Shown: positions 24,334-34,100, numbered from the stretch's first letter. The stretch: DNA of 64,000 nucleotides from JANMCE01 sp963791625 (GCA_963791625.1 CAWBTA010000015.1:1175147-1239146); one strand, 5' to 3'. Numbers and translations: made by a program. The notes: generated by a model not told the origin, from the letters alone.

Positions 24334-25704
24334 ATGATGAACGAACTCTGCAACCGATCGGCCATCGAACTGGCCGCGATGATTCGTGCCCGGAAGGTGT
24401 CGTGCCGCGAAGTCATTGACGCCCACCTGGATCGCATCACTGAGATCAACCCCATCGTTAATGCGCTCACCGTTGTGCTCGCTGATCAAGCCCGTGCTGC
24501 TGCCGATGCCGCCGACCTCGTCGAACCATCCAGGCCACTTCATGGTGTGCCGATCACGGTGAAGGAGAACATCGATCTGCTCGGCACGCCGACCACGAGC
24601 GGGCTGCACGTTCTTGCCGACGCCTATCCAACAGCCAATGCGCCAGTTGTCGAAAGGATGCTTGCCGCCGGTGCGATTCCGATCGGGCGGACCAACCTTC
24701 CCGAGCTCGGTCTGCGCATCGACACGAGCAACCCCTTGCGTGGGCGCACCGCCAACGCTTGGAACCACGCACTCACGCCCGGCGGGTCAAGTGGAGGCGA
24801 GGGTGCAGCGCTCGGCAGTCGCATGTCGCCGCTCGGCCTCGGCAACGACATCGGGGGGTCGCTGCGCGCGCCGGCGTTCTGTAACGGTGTGGTTGGCATG
24901 CGGCCAACCATGCGTCGTGTGCCCGATGCCACCACGATCGAACCGTCTGACGGTGCACTGTGTGGGCAACTGATGGCCACCGACGGCCCAATGGCCCGCA
25001 CTGTCGCCGACGTGCGGCTTGCACTTGGTCTGCTCAACGGTGCCGACCCGCGTGACCCGTTGTCGGTTGATGTCGCGCTCGAACGGCCACCAATGGGTCG
25101 TCGCATCGCAGGCATCGTGACAACCGGCCTCAATCGACCGCTTGCCCCATCGGTGCTGGCCGGGGTACGCCTCGCCGCCGAGGCGCTTACGCAAGCCGGG
25201 TGGGAAGTGGTGGAGGTTGAGCTGCCCGAGTTCCAACACGTGTTCGAAGTGTGGAACCGAATCATGTGCGACGACATACCCGGCCTGCTTGGGGCGCTCG
25301 CGCCAGTGCTTGACCCGCGGCTCGTGGCGGCGCTCGAAGGTCACATGGCGTACGACTACCAGACCGATCTCCCGCGCATGGCCGTGTATCCCGAACGGGT
25401 CCGCCTCATGAAGGTGTACCGGGCGATGTTCGCGGCGACACCCGTGGTCGTCACACCGGTATGGCCCGAACCGCAGTTTCCGGGCGATGACGACCTCAAC
25501 CGCGGCATCGACTTCATCACCCACATGCTGCAGTTCGCCACACCGGCGCCGCTGCTCAGTCTTCCATCGCTCGCCCTGCCAACCGGCGTGATCGACGGCC
25601 TGCCAACCGGCGTCCAGATTCACGCCGACCAGTGGAATGACGTGTACTGCCTCGAGGCCGGTGCCGCTATCGAATCCGTCATCGGGATGTTGCCGGCACC
25701 CTAA
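24334..25704 (+). CDS. Amidase (amidase-signature family)
   Basis: A 456-residue amidase-signature hydrolase. The Ser-cisSer-Lys triad is visible: Lys in GVPITVKENIDL, and the two Ser residues in PGGSSGGEGAA and GNDIGGSLRAPA. It hydrolyses C-N amide bonds; the substrate is not predictable. It is not GatA, since the length and C-terminus differ and gatB/gatC are absent. The ATG at 24334 is directly followed by a second ATG. Confidence 0.88.
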   Translation: MMNELCNRSAIELAAMIRARKVSCREVIDAHLDRITEINPIVNALTVVLADQARAAADAADLVEPSRPLHGVPITVKENIDLLGTPTTSGLHVLADAYPTANAPVVERMLAAGAIPIGRTNLPELGLRIDTSNPLRGRTANAWNHALTPGGSSGGEGAALGSRMSPLGLGNDIGGSLRAPAFCNGVVGMRPTMRRVPDATTIEPSDGALCGQLMATDGPMARTVADVRLALGLLNGADPRDPLSVDVALERPPMGRRIAGIVTTGLNRPLAPSVLAGVRLAAEALTQAGWEVVEVELPEFQHVFEVWNRIMCDDIPGLLGALAPVLDPRLVAALEGHMAYDYQTDLPRMAVYPERVRLMKVYRAMFAATPVVVTPVWPEPQFPGDDDLNRGIDFITHMLQFATPAPLLSLPSLALPTGVIDGLPTGVQIHADQWNDVYCLEAGAAIESVIGMLPAP

Positions 25705-25747
25705 CGGACCGACTCAGCTCCCCGTTGCTCGTCTAGGGCTCGACCAC

Positions 25748-26296
25748 TCAAGCAGGGTCGATGAAGGCCTGCAGCGCGTTGCCGTAGAGGCGGGCGGCCG
25801 TGGTGCGATTGGCGTCTACCAGGCTGCGCTGTTCGAGAACGGCCAAGGAGAGGGTAAGGCCGTTCAGAATGCTGACGATGGCTCCAGCCCGAAGCAGCGC
25901 ATCTCGACCACCAAGCCATTTCGCCATCGGAGCGACGAATTGATCGTGCATCTCTGATTCGCATCTGGCCGATACACCAGCAACACCAAGGCTACGCAAC
26001 ACCGTTTCAATGCCTGACCGGTCCTTCTTGTTCAGCACAAGCAGTGCGAGGCGATACCCGAGGGTGCCGCGGTCGCCTCCCACCATCTCGACGAACGACA
26101 CGTCGGTCAAGGTGATCTCGGCAAACAAGCCTTCCTTCGTACCGAAGTACCGCATCACCAGGGCCGGATCAACTCCGACGTCACTGGCGATTTCTCGCAC
26201 CGTCGTAGCGTCGAAGCCCTGATCTTGAAAGCGAATTCTGGCCGCATCAAGGAGCCGGGACCGAGTCGCCTCACGAGATCGCTGTGATGGAGTCAT
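25748..26296 (-). CDS. TetR-family transcriptional regulator
   Basis: A 182-residue TetR protein with the HTH in TTVREIASDVGVDPALVMRYFGTKEGLF and a short ligand domain. It is divergent from a short-chain dehydrogenase with a perfect GTCAAC-AAGT-GTTGAC palindrome between them, so it probably represses that gene and itself. The effector is unknown. Confidence 0.85.
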   Translation of the reverse strand: MTPSQRSREATRSRLLDAARIRFQDQGFDATTVREIASDVGVDPALVMRYFGTKEGLFAEITLTDVSFVEMVGGDRGTLGYRLALLVLNKKDRSGIETVLRSLGVAGVSARCESEMHDQFVAPMAKWLGGRDALLRAGAIVSILNGLTLSLAVLEQRSLVDANRTTAARLYGNALQAFIDPA

Positions 26297-26335
26297 CGCG
26301 CGTTGACTTTAGTGGAAGTCGTTCGATAGCTTCAT

Positions 26336-26351
26336 GTCAACAAGTGTTGAC
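26336..26351. promoter_or_regulatory. Palindromic operator between TetR and the SDR gene
   Basis: GTCAACAAGTGTTGAC is a perfect 6-4-6 inverted repeat 18 bases upstream of the SDR start codon at 26370. Another GTTGAC half-site lies at 26302-26307, next to the TetR start. The placement fits repression of both divergent genes. Confidence 0.6.
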
Positions 26352-26369
26352 TTGTCGAAAGGATTTCTC

Positions 26370-27275
26370 ATGTCTGCTTCCTGGTCCACCGCACAAATGC
26401 CTGCCCTGCAGGGCAGGGTGGCGCTCGTTACCGGGGCCAACTCCGGCCTCGGCCTCGAGATTACGAAGAGCCTCGCCCTGGCCGGATCGGCGGTCGTGCT
26501 CGCCTGTCGGAACGTCGACAAGGCGAACCGAGCGGCCGACGACATTCGCACGTCTGGTGCGCAAGGTGACGTGTCGGTGTTGCGCCTTGACTTGGCTGAT
26601 CTCACCTCTGTTGCCGAGGCTGCCGGCGAGTTCCGTGAGTCGGGGAAATCGCTCGATCTCCTCATCAACAATGCCGGGCTGATGGCGGTTGACCAAGCCC
26701 AGACGGCGGACGGTTTTGAGATGCAGTTTGGTGTGAATCACCTGGGTCACTTCGCGCTCACGGCCGAACTTCTTCCCACACTGCTGGCAACGCCGGGCTC
26801 CCGCGTCGTGACCATGGCCAGCATGGGTCACCGCATGGGAAAGATGAACTTCGAAGACCTGATGCACACCAAGTACAAGCGATGGCCACCCTACTTCCAA
26901 AGCAAGTTGGCCAACCTCTTGTTCACGGCCGAACTGCACCGTCGGCTGCAGGGAAAGGGTGCCAGCACCATCGCGTTGACCGCCCACCCGGGCGCTTCCA
27001 ATACCGACCTCGGTACCGAGGGCAAAGGCATCTCCAACTACGCCATGAGAATTGTTCCGTTCCTCACGCAGTCAGCATCACGTGGGGCCGAACCGGCCCT
27101 GCGTGCCGCAACGGATCCATCCGCGGTCGGTGGGCAGTTCTACGGTCCGAGGTTCATCGTGCAGGGTCCGGCCGTGGTCGAAACGCCCAGCAGTCGCGCT
27201 CGCAATGCGGACGACGCCAAACGACTCTGGAAGATGTCGGAAGAACTGACCAATCGCACCGTGCTGTCCGACTAG
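26370..27275 (+). CDS. Short-chain dehydrogenase/reductase
   Basis: A 301-residue classical/extended SDR resembling retinol dehydrogenase/WWOX-type oxidoreductases. It has the NAD(P) motif TGANSGLG, NNAG (LLINNAGLM), a Ser in MASMGH and the catalytic YFQSK (Tyr-x-x-x-Lys). ATG 26370 follows an AAAGGA site; an in-frame ATG at 26334 overlaps the operator and is rejected. Probably controlled by the divergent TetR. Confidence 0.88.
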   Translation: MSASWSTAQMPALQGRVALVTGANSGLGLEITKSLALAGSAVVLACRNVDKANRAADDIRTSGAQGDVSVLRLDLADLTSVAEAAGEFRESGKSLDLLINNAGLMAVDQAQTADGFEMQFGVNHLGHFALTAELLPTLLATPGSRVVTMASMGHRMGKMNFEDLMHTKYKRWPPYFQSKLANLLFTAELHRRLQGKGASTIALTAHPGASNTDLGTEGKGISNYAMRIVPFLTQSASRGAEPALRAATDPSAVGGQFYGPRFIVQGPAVVETPSSRARNADDAKRLWKMSEELTNRTVLSD

Positions 27276-27298
27276 ATAGGGCTGCCGTTGCCAGCCAG

Positions 27299-27335
27299 TC
27301 ACGGCAGATTTCAGTGGGTGAAATCTGCCGTGACG
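27299..27335. terminator. Strong bidirectional hairpin between convergent genes
   Basis: GTCACGGCAGATTTCA (27299-27314) and its exact complement (27320-27335) flank the loop GTGGG, giving a 16-bp perfect stem. It is centred between the convergent SDR and thiolase genes and would fold on either strand. No T-run follows, so it may act as an mRNA 3' barrier or as a protein site rather than a classic intrinsic terminator. Confidence 0.6.
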
Positions 27336-27348
27336 GAAACGGTCTGAG

Positions 27349-28530
27349 CTACACGCGCTCCAGCACGCAGGCGATGCCTTGGCCGACACCGATGCACATG
27401 GTGGCCAGGCCGTAGCGGCCGCCGGTGCGGGCGAGGTGGTGGACGAGTGTGGTCAGGATGCGGGCGCCTGATGCACCGAGGGGATGGCCGATGGCGATGG
27501 CGCCGCCCTGCGGGTTCACGATGGTTGAGTCGAGCTCGGGCATTTCGCCAAGGCAGGCCAGGCTCTGAGCTGCGAATGCCTCGTTGAGCTCGACCGCCGA
27601 CAGGTCACCAAAGCCGATGCCCGAACGCTGCAACGCAAGGCGAGACGCCGACACGGGCCCGATGCCAAAGAATTGTGGCTCAACCCCCGACGTACCCCGT
27701 CCGGCAATGCGGGCCATGGGAGTGGCACCGGTGCGGCGCAGGCCTTCTTCGCTCATGATGAGTAACGCGGCTGATCCGTCGTTGAGTGGTGACGCGTTGC
27801 CGGGGGTGATGGTGCCGTCCCTGCGGAAGCTCGGCTTCAACTTGGCCAGCGACTCGACCGACGATTCAGGCCGGATGCACTCATCCCGAGTCAACGCCAG
27901 GTCGGGGTATGGGATCGACTCGGCGTCGAAGTGCCCGGCTTCCCAGGCCGCGTGAGCTTTCTGGTGAGACGCCGCCGCGAACGCGTCTTGTGCGTCACGA
28001 GACACCGAGTACTTGTCGGCCAGCTGCTCGGTGCCTTCACCCAGCGACACGGCCCATTCGGCGGGCATGCGTGGGTTGGTCATGCGCCAACCGAGCGAGG
28101 TGTTCCACATCGTCTCCGTTGTGGTGGTGTAGCCCTTGGCCGGCTTCAACACAACCCACGGCGCACGCGTCATCGACTCGACACCACCAGCGATGCACAC
28201 ATCCGCGTCTCCCGTGAGAACGGTGCGCGCCGCCGAGATGACGGCTTCCATACCCGACCCGCAGAGGCGGTTGACGGTGGCCCCGGGAATGGAAATCGGC
28301 AGGCCGGCGAGCAGTGTGGCCATGCGAGCCACGTTGCGGTTGTCTTCACCGGCACCATTGGCCGCGCCGAAGTAGACCTCCTCCACCAATGCAGGATCAA
28401 CCGAGGCATTTCGCGCCATCAAGGACCGCAATGCATGGGCGGCAAGATCGTCGGGACGCACGCCGGCGAGCGCGCCGCCGTGTCGGCCAATCGGGGTACG
28501 CACTGCGTCGACAATGAACGCATCGGTCAT
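27349..28530 (-). CDS. Thiolase (acetyl-CoA C-acyltransferase)
   Basis: A 393-residue degradative-type thiolase. The nucleophilic Cys is in NRLCGSGMEAV; further signatures are GGVESMTRAPWV, NGGA-like VNPQGGAIAIGHPLGASGARI, the active-site His in the same block, and the second Cys in LATMCIGVGQG. The sequence resembles beta-ketoadipyl/3-oxoacyl-CoA thiolases (PcaF/PaaJ-like). It is the last gene of the gntR-liv operon, overlapping livM by 4 bases (ATGA), which suggests it completes degradation of the imported acid (inference). Confidence 0.9.
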   Translation of the reverse strand: MTDAFIVDAVRTPIGRHGGALAGVRPDDLAAHALRSLMARNASVDPALVEEVYFGAANGAGEDNRNVARMATLLAGLPISIPGATVNRLCGSGMEAVISAARTVLTGDADVCIAGGVESMTRAPWVVLKPAKGYTTTTETMWNTSLGWRMTNPRMPAEWAVSLGEGTEQLADKYSVSRDAQDAFAAASHQKAHAAWEAGHFDAESIPYPDLALTRDECIRPESSVESLAKLKPSFRRDGTITPGNASPLNDGSAALLIMSEEGLRRTGATPMARIAGRGTSGVEPQFFGIGPVSASRLALQRSGIGFGDLSAVELNEAFAAQSLACLGEMPELDSTIVNPQGGAIAIGHPLGASGARILTTLVHHLARTGGRYGLATMCIGVGQGIACVLERV

Positions 28531-29540
28531 GCCGAAACCTTCTCTTCCGTAGGCACCGAGAGCCGGCGACGAAGGGGGAACAGCTGAAGATCGAAGCGGC
28601 GTCGAACAATGCCCCACACACCTCTTTGCAGGAACAGTGCAACGCCGACGGCCAACAGGCCGAGGCCCATGGCGTAATACTCGGGGGAGTTGCCGAAACG
28701 CTCACGGAAGAACCAGTAGGCAATGGCACCGATGATCGGTCCTTCAATCGACCCGATACCGCCGATGACGACCATGAAGATGATGGGCGCCGTCCACGAC
28801 ACGACGCTGAACGACTGGTCGGGTTGGACTCGCAGGCTCTTGGTGTAGAACGTCGCGCCGGCCAGCGCCGTCCAGAACGCAACCACAACCCACAGGAGAA
28901 ATCGGGTGCGATACACGTTGGCCCCGAGGCCACGAGCACCACCTTCGTTATCGCGGATCGCTTGCAGCTGCAGACCCAGTCCGGAGCGCAGCAGGCCATA
29001 GGTGAGGGCCACGGCGCCGACGCCGACAATCAAAGCGATCCAGTAGACGTTCTGGCTTCGGCTGGCCGCTGAGTAGCCGGCCACTTTGATGCTGGCTCCG
29101 CTGCCGCCGCCGACCGAGTTGTTGGCCTTCGCCGCCAGTCGCACGACTTCGGCCAGTACCCAACTACCGATGGCGAAATACGAACCTCGCAACCGGAACG
29201 CGATGAGACCCATCGGGATGGAGATGAGCGCAGCCACTACGGCGGAGATCAAAATCGAGGTATAGAGACCAAAGCCCTGGTTGTTGACGAAGACAACCAT
29301 GCCGTACGCGCCGATGCCGACAAAGGCCTGCTGACCGACCGACACGACACCCGCGAACCCGGCCAGCAGGTTCCACATTTGCGCCAGCGCAATCAGGATC
29401 AACAGGTCGACCAGTTTGCGCACGGTGGACACGTCGGCCCACTTGGGCACGGTGGCCAAGACGAGAACGACGAGCAACGCGACAACGGCAAAGACGCGGC
29501 TGGCGGTAGTGGAACGAATGACCTTCGACGATGTGGCCAT
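28527..29540 (-). CDS. livM: Branched-chain amino acid-type ABC transporter permease LivM
   Basis: A 337-residue permease with about eight to nine membrane spans. It has the LivM landmarks WNLLAGFAGVVSVGQQAFVG and GLQLQAIRDNEGGARGLGAN (EAA-like loop). ATG 29540 shares a base with the livH stop (TGATG). Liv-type transporters also carry aromatic acids and amides, and in this operon context an aromatic or steroid acid is as likely as an amino acid. Confidence 0.9.
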   Translation of the reverse strand: MATSSKVIRSTTASRVFAVVALLVVLVLATVPKWADVSTVRKLVDLLILIALAQMWNLLAGFAGVVSVGQQAFVGIGAYGMVVFVNNQGFGLYTSILISAVVAALISIPMGLIAFRLRGSYFAIGSWVLAEVVRLAAKANNSVGGGSGASIKVAGYSAASRSQNVYWIALIVGVGAVALTYGLLRSGLGLQLQAIRDNEGGARGLGANVYRTRFLLWVVVAFWTALAGATFYTKSLRVQPDQSFSVVSWTAPIIFMVVIGGIGSIEGPIIGAIAYWFFRERFGNSPEYYAMGLGLLAVGVALFLQRGVWGIVRRRFDLQLFPLRRRLSVPTEEKVSA

Positions 29541-30409
29541 CAGCGGTTGTCCAACTTTCCGAACATGCCGCGGGGTCGAGTGGCCAGCACACCCAGGAAC
29601 AGCGCATGGCCTGCTAGTTCGCCGTAGCCAGCGTTGATTTTCAACCCGATGGCTTGGGCGACGCCGAGGGCGATGCCGCCGGCAAGCGTGCCCCACAACG
29701 AGCCCAGCCCACCGATGATGACGGCCTCGAACGCGAAGATGAGCGTGGCCGGTCCGATGAAGGGATCGAACGACGACTTGGCCCCGTAGAGCACACCTGC
29801 CAACGCCACGGTGAGCATGGTGATACCCGTGGCGACGGCATACACCCTGCGCTTGTCGACGCCCATCAGTTGCGCCGTGTCGGGGTCATCGGAGGTGGCT
29901 CGAAAGGCTCGACCCATCTTGGTTCGGCTGAGAAACAGCGCCAGCAAGACCAGCACGCCCACGCCGCACAGGAACGTGATGAGCGGCAGCACGCCAACGG
30001 TGAGGCCCTCGGTGATGCGGATCGAACGAGTGGCCAGCTTGCCGAGATTCAAACCCCGGGTGTCGGCGGTGTACTTCTTCTTCAACCCGTTCTGGATCAC
30101 GATCGATAACCCGAACGTGGCCACGATCTGCAGGGACGGATCTCCGCCGATGAGTCGATCGAACACGAACCGTTGGAGCAACAAGCCGAAGACGAACGCG
30201 CCCGGCAGGATGACCAGCAACGCAACCAACGGCGAGATTTTGAACGTGGTCGACGTGGAGAAAGCCATAAACGCGGCCAGGATCGCCATGTCACCGTGGG
30301 CGAGGTTGGTAAGGCGCATCACACCGAAACCGAGCGACAAACCAGTGGCCAGCACCGCGTACAGCCCGCCCAGCAAGATGCCCTGCACGATGGCATTCAC
30401 CCAAGCCAT
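29540..30409 (-). CDS. livH: Branched-chain amino acid-type ABC transporter permease LivH
   Basis: A 289-residue permease with about eight membrane helices. It has the typical start VQGILLGGLYAVLATGLSLG and the LTNLAHGDMAIL and RATSDDPDTAQLMGVD loops. The start abuts the livF stop. It forms the channel together with LivM. Confidence 0.9.
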   Translation of the reverse strand: MAWVNAIVQGILLGGLYAVLATGLSLGFGVMRLTNLAHGDMAILAAFMAFSTSTTFKISPLVALLVILPGAFVFGLLLQRFVFDRLIGGDPSLQIVATFGLSIVIQNGLKKKYTADTRGLNLGKLATRSIRITEGLTVGVLPLITFLCGVGVLVLLALFLSRTKMGRAFRATSDDPDTAQLMGVDKRRVYAVATGITMLTVALAGVLYGAKSSFDPFIGPATLIFAFEAVIIGGLGSLWGTLAGGIALGVAQAIGLKINAGYGELAGHALFLGVLATRPRGMFGKLDNR

Positions 30410-31129
30410 TTAGTGATCCTTCTTTACGGTGGACATGCCGAAGTACGCGTCGGTTACCGCGTCTCGATTGGCACTTGCGGCATCGCCCGAAAGCGAGATA
30501 CGGCCTTCCAGGAGGCAGGCGAAACGGGTGGCGACAGCGAGGGCCTGATTGACATCCTGCTCCACCACCAACAACGTGGTGCCCTGCTCCATGATGGTTG
30601 GCAACGCGGCGTACACCTGCTTGACCACGATGGGGGCAAGACCGAGCGAAACTTCGTCGAGCAGCAACAGCCGTGGGTTCGACATAAGGGCCCGGCCGAT
30701 GGCCAACGCCTGCTGTTCGCCACCCGACAAGCGGGCTCCCGAGCGCTTCGCCAACGGCTGCAACAACGGGAACGCTTCGTAGATGCGCTCCTTCGTCCAG
30801 GGTCCCTTGCGGCCCGAGTGGGCGCCGATGATCAGGTTCTCATCCACGGACAACGATGGGAAGATACGACGACCCTCAGGTACCAGCGAGACGCCAAGTG
30901 CGAGGCGCGCGTTCGGGGGTAGGCCGACCAATGATTTTCCGTCGAAACGGATGTCACCAGCAGCGGGTGGCAACACTCCGGCGATGCTCTTGAGCAGGGT
31001 GGACTTGCCCGCGCCGTTGGCCCCGATGATGGACTCGGTGACGCTTTCCTCCACCGACAGGTTGATGCCGAACAGCGCCTGGAAGTCTCCGTAACGAGCG
31101 TCAAGGCCCTCCACTTCAAGCAGGCTCAT
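30410..31129 (-). CDS. livF: ABC transporter ATP-binding protein LivF
   Basis: A 239-residue ATPase. Walker A is GANGAGKST, the signature is LSGGEQQALAIGRAL, and Walker B is LLLLDEVSLG, with Val in place of the usual Pro. The length and the DEVSLGLAP sequence are typical of LivF. Its start overlaps the livG stop (ATGA). Confidence 0.9.
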   Translation of the reverse strand: MSLLEVEGLDARYGDFQALFGINLSVEESVTESIIGANGAGKSTLLKSIAGVLPPAAGDIRFDGKSLVGLPPNARLALGVSLVPEGRRIFPSLSVDENLIIGAHSGRKGPWTKERIYEAFPLLQPLAKRSGARLSGGEQQALAIGRALMSNPRLLLLDEVSLGLAPIVVKQVYAALPTIMEQGTTLLVVEQDVNQALAVATRFACLLEGRISLSGDAASANRDAVTDAYFGMSTVKKDH

Positions 31130-31851
31130 GCGTCACTTCCGAGGTACACGGATTTCACTTCGTTTGACGCCATGACCTCGTCGGGTTTTCCTTCGATGAG
31201 CTTGCGTCCGTAGTTGATGGCCATCATGCGGTTTACGACTCGTAGCAAGGCGTGCACGATGTGTTCGATCCATACGATGGACACGCCAGCGGCACGAATG
31301 TCATTGATGGTGTCAACCAGCGAGAGCACTTCGGCTTCGGTGAGTCCACCGGCGATCTCGTCGAGCAGCAGCACCCGCGGTTTGGTTGCCAGCGCCCGCG
31401 CCAACTCCAGTCGCTTGCGTTCGAGCAAGGTGAGACCGGAGCCCAACGTGTTGGCTCGGTGCATCATGCCCGCCTGCTCGATGGCAGCGACGGCCACCTC
31501 GTTGCGGGCCGCTCCGGTTACACGGCCGCCGGCACCAAAGGTGGCTCCGACGAGCACATTCTCAAACACGGTTAAGCCTTCGAACGGGCGAGGAATCTGC
31601 GACGTTCTCCCGATGCCTCGATGGCAACGGACATGGGCCGACAACGACGTGATGTCGTTGCCTTCGAACGTGATGCGACCGGCGTCGGGTTTGATGTCGC
31701 CGGCGATCAGATTGAGCAGCGTGGTCTTGCCAGCGCCGTTCGGTCCGACGATGCCGAGGGCGTCACCCTCGTGCAGCTCGAACGACATGTCTTCCGTGAC
31801 CGAGAGCGCGCCGAATCGCTTCGACACGCCCTCGACCATGAGGAGTGCCAT
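31126..31851 (-). CDS. livG: ABC transporter ATP-binding protein LivG
   Basis: A 241-residue ATPase with Walker A GPNGAGKTT, the LivG-specific GIGRTSQIPRPFEGLTVFENV, Walker B VLLLDEIAGGL and switch IEHIVHAL. The signature motif is LTLLERKRLELARAL, the LivG-type variant lacking the classical SGGQ. ATG 31851 is taken; a much longer open frame upstream is antisense to livK. Confidence 0.9.
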   Translation of the reverse strand: MALLMVEGVSKRFGALSVTEDMSFELHEGDALGIVGPNGAGKTTLLNLIAGDIKPDAGRITFEGNDITSLSAHVRCHRGIGRTSQIPRPFEGLTVFENVLVGATFGAGGRVTGAARNEVAVAAIEQAGMMHRANTLGSGLTLLERKRLELARALATKPRVLLLDEIAGGLTEAEVLSLVDTINDIRAAGVSIVWIEHIVHALLRVVNRMMAINYGRKLIEGKPDEVMASNEVKSVYLGSDA

Positions 31852-31853
31852 AC

Positions 31854-33308
31854 CTAGGCGAGTGGCTTCAGCGTGCCACCGAGCGGAATGTTCGGGGCCT
31901 GCTTGTTTTCCACAATGACCAGTTCGAATTTGTTGGGTCCGGTGGACTTCTGCCACTGGCCGCCGACGAGAGGGGTGGGGCAGACGTTCTTCGGCAGTTC
32001 CTTCTGACCGAAGCTGATCGGCCCGACCATGGTGTCGAGCTTGGTAGCCGCAATGGCCTCCACGATCTTCTTCTTGTCGGTGGAACCGGCGCGAGAAACC
32101 GAGTCGAGCATGACTTCCATCAGCGCGTGCACGAAGCCCACGAACTGCGTCCACTGCTTACCGGTGTTCTTCGAGTACTCGTCGCCGAGTGCCTTGGCCG
32201 TTGCTCCCGTGAGCGAGCTCTTGAACGGATGGCTCGGCGTCCACCACACCTCGGTGCAGATACCGTCGCCGTCATCACCCAACGCCTCAACGGCGAGCGG
32301 GAACAAGAGAGCTTTGGCGACGGTGACGATCTTGGGCTTGAGGCCCTGCTGCTTGGCCTGCTTCCAGAACGTGGCGAAGTCGGGCGGAATCGGAATACCG
32401 ACGATCACATCGGCATCCTTGAACTGACCAATGATGGTGTTGAAGTCGGGTGACAACGTGGCGTAGCGCCCACCGTCGACAACCTTGTAGCCATTCGCAA
32501 CGGCGCCGCCGGGGAAGCCGGTCTTGGCGTCGGACAGGGCGAGGCCGTCCGGGTCATTCGGCGCGAACAGGCCGACGGTCTTGTTGTTGGGAACGGCGTT
32601 CCACATTTCGGTGAACACGCCAACCATCTGACCGGCGCCCCAGAAGAAGTGGTACGTCCAGTCGAAGCCTTTTGCCGGGTCACCCTTGCGACCGAAGAAG
32701 TACGGCTGCCACGGGGCAAGCGTGGAGAGGCACGGCACGCCGTTGGCCTCGCACTGGTCGGCTACCGGGTTGATCATTTCGGGGGTGGCGATAGCGATCA
32801 TCATGTCGATCTTGTCGTCGGTGATGAGCTTGAGTGCCTCCGCTGCCGCGGTGTCTGAGTTGGACTGCGTGTCCTTCACGATGATGTCGACGGCGTAGCT
32901 CTTGCCGCCGAGCATGAGGCCGTCCTTGAACAGCGCGCCGACGGCCTTCAGCGTGAACTCGTTGGCTTCGCCGAACCCGCCAAGAGCGCCGGTGAGGGGT
33001 GCCGTGAAACCGATCTTGATCTTGCCGTCCTTGCCACCGCCACCAAACTTGGCGGCGTTGGCACCGCCGGACGCGGCGGCTGCGGGTGCTGCGGTGGTGT
33101 CTCCGCCGGCCTTGGCGGTTGTTGCCGTTGCGGCTGCTGCCGTGGTGGCTGCTCCTGCAGCGGTCGTGGCTGGAGCATCGGCCTTCTTGCTGCTGCCACA
33201 CGCGGCGAGCACGGCCGCGGCGACTGCGCTTCCGCCGAGGCCGAGCATGCGACGTCGGGTCATGGCGGATTGCATGGCGCGGATTGCGCCGTCTTCATTT
33301 GGATGCAT
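31854..33308 (-). CDS. ABC transporter substrate-binding lipoprotein (LivK-like)
   Basis: A 484-residue type I periplasmic-binding protein (Peripla_BP_6). The leader has a twin-arginine motif (TRRRMLGLGG) and a lipobox (VLAAC), so Tat export and lipidation are likely. An Ala/Thr-rich linker of about 60 residues precedes the binding fold (KIKIGFTAPLTGALGGFGEA). A GGGGGA ribosome site precedes ATG 33308. It is the second gene of the operon, 21 bases after gntR. The ligand is unknown. Confidence 0.88.
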   Translation of the reverse strand: MHPNEDGAIRAMQSAMTRRRMLGLGGSAVAAAVLAACGSSKKADAPATTAAGAATTAAAATATTAKAGGDTTAAPAAAASGGANAAKFGGGGKDGKIKIGFTAPLTGALGGFGEANEFTLKAVGALFKDGLMLGGKSYAVDIIVKDTQSNSDTAAAEALKLITDDKIDMMIAIATPEMINPVADQCEANGVPCLSTLAPWQPYFFGRKGDPAKGFDWTYHFFWGAGQMVGVFTEMWNAVPNNKTVGLFAPNDPDGLALSDAKTGFPGGAVANGYKVVDGGRYATLSPDFNTIIGQFKDADVIVGIPIPPDFATFWKQAKQQGLKPKIVTVAKALLFPLAVEALGDDGDGICTEVWWTPSHPFKSSLTGATAKALGDEYSKNTGKQWTQFVGFVHALMEVMLDSVSRAGSTDKKKIVEAIAATKLDTMVGPISFGQKELPKNVCPTPLVGGQWQKSTGPNKFELVIVENKQAPNIPLGGTLKPLA

Positions 33309-33329
33309 CGTGTTCCCCCTAGGTGTTGG

Positions 33330-34100
33330 CTAACGACCGGAACGGTCGCCAGGTATTGTTCGTTCTGCGAACAACTGTGCGCCAGTCGAACAAACTGTAG
33401 GAATGCGGGAGAGCCGCGTCAAGCACGACTCACCCGCATCAGGAGCGGCATCCAGCAGGAGCCGCGCCGTTTCCACCAGATGTGCAACCAGCAAGGATGT
33501 TGCGGTGTTTCGATCTCGATCGAGCGTGGCCTCACAGATGGCCCGGTGCTCGTCGGCGATACTTCGTGCGGTTCCGTAGCTTGTCGACCATGAGCGATAG
33601 ATCTCGGCGTTGGCCCGCAACGACGCAGCCAGCGATTTCAGCCGCACGTTCGGACCACCGGCGATGAGAGCCTCATGAAAGCGCTCATGCGCGTTCGTCC
33701 ACGCCGGAGCGAGACCTGGGTGCGCTCCGTCGCGTGAATCGGTTCGGGTCAACGCATGGTGCGCGGCCAGGAGATTCGCCTCCCACTCCACCGTGCCGTG
33801 TTCGATCGCCAGCGCCAATGCCTGCGTCTCGACGTGGCAGCGGGTCTCGGTGAGATCGAGCAGGTCGGCAGCCGAGAGCGACACCACCCGGAAGCCCAAC
33901 TGTGGCTCGGACGTCACGAAGCCCTGCTCGGCCAGTCGGGAAAGTGCTTCCCGAGTGACGCCCATGCTGGCCCCGTAGCGTTCGTTGAGTTCGGCGAACC
34001 GCAGCTTGAAGCCAGGGGGCAACGTGCCGGTGACGATGTCATCGCGCAACCGGTCGTAGACGACCTCGGTACGGGTGGGCTGGCGGGTCACTGCTGTCAT
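33330..34100 (-). CDS. GntR-family (FCD domain) transcriptional regulator
   Basis: A 256-residue FadR-subfamily regulator. The winged helix (VYDRLRDDIVTGTLPPGFKL ... YGASMGVTREALSRLAEQGF) is followed by an FCD domain with potential metal-binding residues (ETRCHVETQALALA, HERFHEALI, DEHRAI). ATG 34100 is the first gene of the operon that continues into livK. A TTCGACA...TGTCGAA palindrome lies just upstream, in the promoter shared with the divergent dioxygenase gene, so it probably controls both units. Confidence 0.88.
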   Translation of the reverse strand: MTAVTRQPTRTEVVYDRLRDDIVTGTLPPGFKLRFAELNERYGASMGVTREALSRLAEQGFVTSEPQLGFRVVSLSAADLLDLTETRCHVETQALALAIEHGTVEWEANLLAAHHALTRTDSRDGAHPGLAPAWTNAHERFHEALIAGGPNVRLKSLAASLRANAEIYRSWSTSYGTARSIADEHRAICEATLDRDRNTATSLLVAHLVETARLLLDAAPDAGESCLTRLSRIPTVCSTGAQLFAERTIPGDRSGR

